A DNA stretch of 64,000 nt, taken from assembly GCF_013112485.1 (NCBI RefSeq), contig NZ_JABFHG010000004.1, positions 310,001 to 374,000 of the forward strand. The letters are read 5' to 3'. Shown piece by piece: positions 60,101 through 64,000 of this stretch. Made by a program: the position numbers and the translations under genes. The DNA is from Roseicella sp. DB1501. GTDB lineage: Bacteria; Pseudomonadota; Alphaproteobacteria; Acetobacterales; Acetobacteraceae. Position 1 is the stretch's first letter. Each line of letters begins with the position of its first letter. The notes under the pieces were generated by a model, which was not told the origin of the DNA, ran no database searches, and saw only the letters and a list, made by a program, of their open reading frames with translations.

Positions 60101-61452
60101 AGCTGGGCGTCGGAGAGCAGACCATCTAGGACGATGTTCGCCGGCAGCATGGGCCGGTAGCTGGGCTTGGGCGGCGCGACGCTCGCCATCGACGCCGACT
60201 GCACCAGCTTGGTCGGGTGCGACTGCGCGCCAGGGATGCGGATCGACTGAAGCGTATATTCTTCGTAGATCGCGTCTGTCAGTCGCGCGTCTTCCGGCGG
60301 CATCCAGTCCACCGTCTCATAGGCGAGTTCGACGCCTTCGGGCTCGATCGAAGCCAGCGCCGCCGGTCGGGTTGCGGCGCTGCGCGCAAGGTATCCGCGC
60401 ACGGTGCGGGGAGTCGAAGACCCGGCTGAGACGACAGCCGTCTGCCGTGGTGCCGCCAAGCGGGCCGGCGCGTGCGCTTCGATCCAGCCAAGCAGCGTGG
60501 CGACGTCCGGCGCGATACCCGCCGATGTTGGAAACACAGCCGCGTCGGCGGCGGGGCGCTTGTCGACCACAATGAGCCGTGTGTCGATGGTCGTGCCGTG
60601 CTTGGCATAGACCGAGCCGTCGATAGTCGCGGTGAATACGATCGTGCCGCGTTCCTGAAGTCGGACGAAGGCGTCCCGCCAAGCCGGCAGGTCCGGCCCG
60701 AAATTGGCGCCGGTGATCGCCACCAGCCGTCCGCCATCAGCGAGCCGCGCCAGCGCCGAGGCGATATGCCGATAAGCCGTGTCGGCGACGCGGCCGGAGA
60801 CGTTCGCCATCGCCGAGAAAGGCGGGTTCATCAGCACGACGCTGGGGATCGCCACCGGAGGGAGGTGATCGTCGATCTGGGCCGCGTCGAAGCGCGCGAC
60901 GGTGACGGCCGGAAAGAGGGAGGCGAGCAGGTCGGCGCGGGTGTCGGCCAGCTCGTTGAGGAGGAGCGTGCCGCCAGTGATATCGGCCAGGATGGCGAGC
61001 AGGCCGGTGCCGGCGGAGGGCTCCAGCACGATGTCAGTCGGCATGATGGCTGCCGCCGTCACCGCGGCGAGGCCGAGCGGAACGGGTGTCGAGAATTGCT
61101 GGAACGCCTGGCTCTCTTCGGAGCGACGGGTATGCGTCGGCAGGAGACCAGTGATCTTCGACAAGGCGGAAAGCCGTGCAGACGGAGACGCGGCTTTACG
61201 GAAAAGCGCACGTCCGAATTTGCGAAGGAACAGAACGGTCGCGGCTTCGCAGGCGTCATAGGCAGCTTTCCAGTCCCAGGCGCCGGAGGCGTCAGAGGCG
61301 CCGAACGCGGTCTCCATTGCGGTGCGCAGGATCGTGGCGTCGACGCGCTGGCCGCGTTCGAGATGGCCGAGCAGGTGATGGGCGGCTGCGAGGATGGCCG
61401 GCGCAGGGGCAGCGGGCGCGACCGGAGCGGTCACGGGCGACATGATGTTCAT
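57139..61452 (-). CDS. Strawberry-notch-type helicase fused to a DNA methyltransferase
   Basis: A 1,437-residue protein. An N-terminal N6-adenine methyltransferase-like domain carries EPSAGTG (144-150) and NPPF (209-212). A superfamily-2 helicase domain follows, with Walker A GDGTGAGKG (498-506), DESH (607-610) and an SATG motif. The C-terminal half matches the bacterial strawberry-notch helicase (LLEPGWKADAAIQGLGRTNR). Such proteins are frequent on alphaproteobacterial ICEs, and their role is unknown; protection from host nucleases or DNA processing are guesses. An internal ATG at 61443 is an alternative start. Confidence 0.9.
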   Translation of the reverse strand: MNIMSPVTAPVAPAAPAPAILAAAHHLLGHLERGQRVDATILRTAMETAFGASDASGAWDWKAAYDACEAATVLFLRKFGRALFRKAASPSARLSALSKITGLLPTHTRRSEESQAFQQFSTPVPLGLAAVTAAAIMPTDIVLEPSAGTGLLAILADITGGTLLLNELADTRADLLASLFPAVTVARFDAAQIDDHLPPVAIPSVVLMNPPFSAMANVSGRVADTAYRHIASALARLADGGRLVAITGANFGPDLPAWRDAFVRLQERGTIVFTATIDGSVYAKHGTTIDTRLIVVDKRPAADAAVFPTSAGIAPDVATLLGWIEAHAPARLAAPRQTAVVSAGSSTPRTVRGYLARSAATRPAALASIEPEGVELAYETVDWMPPEDARLTDAIYEEYTLQSIRIPGAQSHPTKLVQSASMASVAPPKPSYRPMLPANIVLDGLLSDAQLETVIYAGEAHDDYLAGSWTVDETFDLVSAAVEDTEGTVRFRRGFMLGDGTGAGKGRQAAGIILDNWLRGRRKAVWISKSDKLLEDAQRDWSALGMERLLITPLSRYPQGKPISLAEGVLFTTYATLRSDDRGEKVSRVRQIVEWLGSDWDGVLIFDESHAMQNAGGGKGERGDVAPSQQGRAGLRLQHALANARIVYVSATGATTVHNLAYAQRLGLWGGEDFPFATRAEFVTAIDDGGVAAMEVLARDLRSLGLYTARSLSYDGVEYELVEHPLTDEQRRIYDAYAGAFSVIHNHLDAAMEAANITGSDGTLNRQAKAAARSAFEAAKQRFFGHLLTSMKTPTLIRSIERDLDDGHAAVVQIVSTGEALMERRLAEIPTEEWNDVRVDITSREYVLDYLAHSFPVQLYEPFTDSEGNLSSRPVYRDGQPVESREAVARRDELIERLASLPPVPGALDQIVQRFGTDMVAEVTGRSRRIVRKGDRFVVENRAPSANLAETAAFMDDVKRVLVFSDAGGTGRSYHAELSARNQRLRVHYLLEPGWKADAAIQGLGRTNRTNQAQPPLFRPIATDVKAEKRFLSTIARRLDTLGAITRGQRQTGGQGLFRPEDNLESPYARDALRQLYLLLVRGKIEDCSLDRFESATGLSLTDSNGIKDELPPITTFLNRLLALTIELQGILFTAFEQLLEAKIAGAIASGIYDMGLETLTAESFVVTDRRTIYTHPATGAESRLLTITERRRNRPVTLTEALAYLSDPGAVLLVNERSGRAAVQIPAPSIMLDDGEIERRVRLVRPMEHHYASHKMMADSHWQRADRDSFAAAWNREVSEVPTFADSTLHIVAGRLLPVWKRLPDESTRVYRLQADNGERIIGRRVSPAWAANATQAGATTLTAESAYAALTEGQTILDLAEGLQLRRVRVMGANRIELTGFTEAMRERLRAYGLFSEIISWKLRFFVPVETSGPTILSKLIDTYPVARISEREAA

Positions 61453-61568
61453 GAGCGGGACTTTCAGGAGAGCGGGAACGGGAAAGCCCGGACGGCGCTC
61501 TCTCTCGACCGCCCGGACTCATTCCGTCCCGGCGGACCTCTCACTCTCAGGGCACGGCGGTAGCCTGC

Positions 61569-61599
61569 AAAAAAAGGCGCTCAGCCGTAGGGCGAGCGC
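61569..61599 (-). terminator. Rho-independent terminator
   Basis: On the minus strand GCGCTC and GAGCGC form a 6-bp stem with an 11-base loop, followed by C and a run of seven T. It lies about 140 bp after the stop of the hypothetical gene at 61741 and before the strawberry-notch gene, so it probably ends the upstream transcript. Confidence 0.65.
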
Positions 61600-61740
61600 T
61601 CCAGTATCAACCGATCGAATCCTGGGACGGGCTATCGCGCCCGACCCAGATCCACATGCGATACTCTCGATAATAGGTGACTGCGGTAGCGGACTGCGGC
61701 GGTGAGTTGTGAACAGCCGTGCGGGACAGGCACTATTGCA

Positions 61741-62058
61741 TCAATAGTTGAGTGAGCATGGGCGTGCTGCCCATCGGGCCTGTCGGTGCTCATCGAATTT
61801 CGCGTCAATCACACGGCAGAGTCGGTCGCCTTCTTGCCGCACCGATGAGTCGATGCCTGCAATACGCAGGGCGACCGCAAGGCCCTCGCAATACTTGTCG
61901 ACAAGCAATGCGGCGAGATCAGGCGTGTCGGCTCCGCGCTCGACATCATTCTGCTTCGACTGCGCGTAGGAGCGCAGATCGGACAACACGTTTACTTCAA
62001 TGGCCTCAAGAAGGTGTGGCCAGATCGTTCCCGGCGGTAGATCCTTAAGAATCTGCAT
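61741..62058 (-). CDS. Hypothetical protein (105 aa)
   Basis: A 105-residue helical, charged protein starting MQILKDLPPGTIWPHLLEAIE. No recognised domain or membrane segment. The ATG has GAGGGC upstream. It is part of the minus-strand ICE gene series between ParB and the helicase. Function unknown. Confidence 0.65.
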   Translation of the reverse strand: MQILKDLPPGTIWPHLLEAIEVNVLSDLRSYAQSKQNDVERGADTPDLAALLVDKYCEGLAVALRIAGIDSSVRQEGDRLCRVIDAKFDEHRQARWAARPCSLNY

Positions 62059-62206
62059 GTGCCCTCCTGTTGGTCATGTAGGTGGTTCCCGCAAATCGCG
62101 GCCTGGAAAGTGCAAATTGAATCACCGCTGATGCGGGCTCTCAATGGTGAAGGCGCAGATGATCGGCTCCTGACGCGAGACCGCTCGGCGCGCGGCTGGC
62201 TTGAGG

Positions 62207-62428
62207 TCAGTAGCCGAACTGCCATGACGGCCACGGCTGACCGTCATCGGCGGCGGCGACCGCTTCCGTCAGGTAAGCCGCATCGCCTTCGACGACGTTC
62301 GGATCGCGCACCGGCGTTTCGTCGATGACAACTACACGGCTAACCAAGCCGTCTTCGACCTCGACGTGAACGGGCACGAGATATTGGAAGACGACGCGGC
62401 GAGAGGTGGAGGGGTTCTCATCGAACAT
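62207..62428 (-). CDS. Hypothetical protein (73 aa)
   Basis: A 73-residue acidic protein starting MFDENPSTSRRVVFQYLVPV and ending in a WPSWQFGY tail. The strand-rich N-terminal half and aromatic C-terminus suggest a small folded protein. No family is recognised. It ends 148 bp before the next gene, and AAGGAG lies close to the ATG. Confidence 0.65.
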   Translation of the reverse strand: MFDENPSTSRRVVFQYLVPVHVEVEDGLVSRVVVIDETPVRDPNVVEGDAAYLTEAVAAADDGQPWPSWQFGY

Positions 62429-62481
62429 GGAATGTCTCCTTGAGAAAGGGGGAGCGACTTGCGCCGCTCCCTCTGTGCCCA

Positions 62482-64000
62482 CTATTCGGCCGCGATCACC
62501 GCCAGCTCGCCGTCCTCGTCTTCGAGCGAGGTTTCTTCCTCGCCATCCTCGGTGAGGAAGTCCGGCAGCGCGGCATCGTCGCCGGGTTCGGCATCCGCCT
62601 GAGTCTCCACGGCCTGGCCGTCGAGGTCCACGAGCCGCAGCGGCTCGGGCAGCCAGCCGGTGTCGGCGAGGAGGCGTTCGGCTTCCTTAGCCATGTCGCC
62701 CTTCTTGAGGTGGTCAATGAGCTGGGCGGCTCGTTCACCGGCGCCTTCGCGGACGGCTTCGAGGATGCGTGCCTTGCTGACACGGTTGAGGTAGTTGCCG
62801 AAGGTCGGCCGCCAGCCCACCTCGACCATATCGAGCCCGGTCGCGCGCGCGAGGCGATCGGCCTGCGCGAGGCGGACATTGAGGCCATGCTCGCTGACGC
62901 CGCTCGCGCTAAGGGGATTCGGCCGCTCGTAGAGGGCGCTCACCCCGTAGCTCACGCAATGCGCAAGCAGGGCCAGGCGGCTGGTGTCGTCGAGCATCGT
63001 CAGCCAATTCCAGAGCGCGTCGTCGTTGGCCGGAATGTCCTGCTTCCAGGCTTCCTCGCGCTCGGCGACGTTCTTCGCCGAGAGGCTGTCCTTCAGATCG
63101 TCAGCCTGCGCTGGGAAGAAGACGTGCCGCACATTGGCGTGCAGGCAGCCCGGCGTGGAGTTGTGCAGGATGGTCTCGGAGACGAGCTTGTGGAGCAGCA
63201 TCGTCATGGCAACATGCGGATTTTGCGCCACGGCGTCGCGCAACGCGAGGGTGCGGTGCGCGGTCAGCTCGATGACGAGACGCTCGGGCAGCGGCTTGAT
63301 GCCATCGTCCTCATCCTCTTCCGTCTCAGTGGGCTGGCCACCGATGGTGATGACGGCGCGCTGAACGGTCGGAGCCGCCGGATCGCTGTCGTCTGCGACC
63401 GGGGCCTCACCGCGTTCGGTCTCGACCGGAAGCTCGTCCTCGGGGCGGACATAGCCGCGATCCACCACGAGCGAACCTTCGCTGTCGATGCTGACGAAGG
63501 CGCCGCCGATGGCGATGTCGGCCGGATCGTAGATCACCGGGCGCTGCTCGAAGGCATCGAGCGCCTGCTCGATTTCCCCCAGCCGCTGGTCGATCTCGTC
63601 GGGCAGCTCGTCGGCTTCCGCATATTCGGATTCGAGACGATCATATTCGTCACGAAGCGCCTCGCGGGCGGCGCGCTCGTCGTCGGTCATATCGACCGTG
63701 ACGCCGGTCAGCTCACGCAGGCCGTAATCGTGACCGTAGGGGAAGCCGACCGCCACCTCGATCCACTTCCAGCCCTCGCTGGCGATTTCTTCGGCCGCGG
63801 CCTTCAGCTTCTCGGCGACCAGGTGATCGAGCAGCGCGGGATCTTGCAGCCATCCGCCGTCGTCATCCTGAAAGAGGTCGCGCAGAATGCTGCCGCCGGC
63901 GGCCTCATAGACATCTAGCCCGACGAACACCGCCCGCTTGTCGGATGCGCGCACGGTGGTCTCCGTCAACATACGCTTGATCTGATGGGGCTCCTTCGAC
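62482..64000 (-). CDS. ParB-like protein, C-terminal part
   Basis: The frame is open at the right edge and 505 codons are visible. The first residues (KEPHQIKRMLTE) continue with the C-terminal region typical of large ICE ParB/RepB-like proteins (FVGLDVYEAAGG). The N-terminal ParB domain lies outside. The C-terminal half is acidic and helical. With parA and repA this gives the element a partition system, although these large ParB-like proteins may act in other ways. Confidence 0.8.
   Translation of the reverse strand, partial: SKEPHQIKRMLTETTVRASDKRAVFVGLDVYEAAGGSILRDLFQDDDGGWLQDPALLDHLVAEKLKAAAEEIASEGWKWIEVAVGFPYGHDYGLRELTGVTVDMTDDERAAREALRDEYDRLESEYAEADELPDEIDQRLGEIEQALDAFEQRPVIYDPADIAIGGAFVSIDSEGSLVVDRGYVRPEDELPVETERGEAPVADDSDPAAPTVQRAVITIGGQPTETEEDEDDGIKPLPERLVIELTAHRTLALRDAVAQNPHVAMTMLLHKLVSETILHNSTPGCLHANVRHVFFPAQADDLKDSLSAKNVAEREEAWKQDIPANDDALWNWLTMLDDTSRLALLAHCVSYGVSALYERPNPLSASGVSEHGLNVRLAQADRLARATGLDMVEVGWRPTFGNYLNRVSKARILEAVREGAGERAAQLIDHLKKGDMAKEAERLLADTGWLPEPLRLVDLDGQAVETQADAEPGDDAALPDFLTEDGEEETSLEDEDGELAVIAAE

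Larger units (their letters stand above)
10601..64000. mobile_element. Trb-type integrative and conjugative element, left portion
   Basis: Everything from the disrupted tRNA-Arg to the right edge reads as one mobile element. It holds a Kdp potassium-uptake cargo, a complete trb mating-pair set with TraG/VirD4 and relaxase, an oriT-like site, plasmid-type repA/parA/parB, and the DUF736, DUF2840, DUF2285 and strawberry-notch genes that often travel on alphaproteobacterial ICEs. Base composition is visibly lower in GC than in the first 10.5 kb. No whole-element integrase or right attachment site is in the window, so the right boundary and total size are unknown. Confidence 0.8.

Noticed and set aside
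1-64000. CRISPR array or rRNA genes
   Set aside because: No regularly spaced direct repeats of CRISPR type and no rRNA-like sequence were seen.

Overview
The window joins two kinds of DNA. Positions 1-10550 are very GC-rich chromosome of an alphaproteobacterium. The mix of Bug-type (TctC) substrate-binding proteins, a ThDP enzyme, class II aldolase, TauD/TfdA dioxygenase, CaiB/BaiF CoA-transferase and patatin suggests the Acetobacteraceae (Roseomonas-like). That placement is inference from gene content and base composition. From about 10601 to the right edge the DNA is visibly less GC-saturated and is one large integrative and conjugative element (ICE), open at the right.

The left junction lies in a tRNA-Arg(CCG). 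A chromosomal 5' half-tRNA (10555-10600) is followed by about 255 bp of hairpin-rich DNA and then by a complete, different tRNA-Arg(CCG) at 10856-10932. Next comes a potassium-acquisition cargo: two membrane micropeptides (one KdpF-like), kdpA, kdpC, kdpB (order A-C-B instead of A-B-C), kdpD, kdpE, a membrane methyltransferase, a hydrolase remnant, a LysR regulator and an outer-membrane barrel protein. The upstream regions of kdpF, lysR and the porin share a TTTAC/T-N6-CTTACR direct repeat with 11-bp phasing that resembles the E. coli KdpE site.

From 24242 to 44000 on the minus strand is the conjugation and maintenance core: DUF2274, trbI-G-F-L-K-J-E-D-C-B, a CopG-like regulator, traG/virD4, the relaxase, an apparent oriT with iterons, a lytic transglycosylase, DUF736, the TraF pilin peptidase, DUF2840, a ribbon-helix-helix protein, a DNA methyltransferase, parA, repA and a small HTH protein. 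Two DUF2285-family genes (one frameshifted) and an XRE regulator with a palindromic operator follow.

The most striking structure is a 6,577-bp element at 46084-52660, bounded by perfect 8-bp inverted repeats TTAGGTCA/TGACCTAA. It splits a DUF736 gene: the first 14 codons lie at 52661-52702 and the remaining 97 codons (stop included) at 45793-46083, and deleting the element rejoins them in frame. The element carries three overlapping large tyrosine recombinases, a DUF6262-like DNA-binding protein and its own DUF736 gene. To its right are two small membrane proteins, a Gdx/SugE-type SMR exporter with a possible structured leader, a DUF2493 protein, a toprim primase, a 1,437-residue methyltransferase-helicase of the strawberry-notch type, two small unknown genes and the C-terminal part of a ParB-like protein. 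No integrase that would excise the whole ICE is in the window, so it probably lies beyond the right edge.
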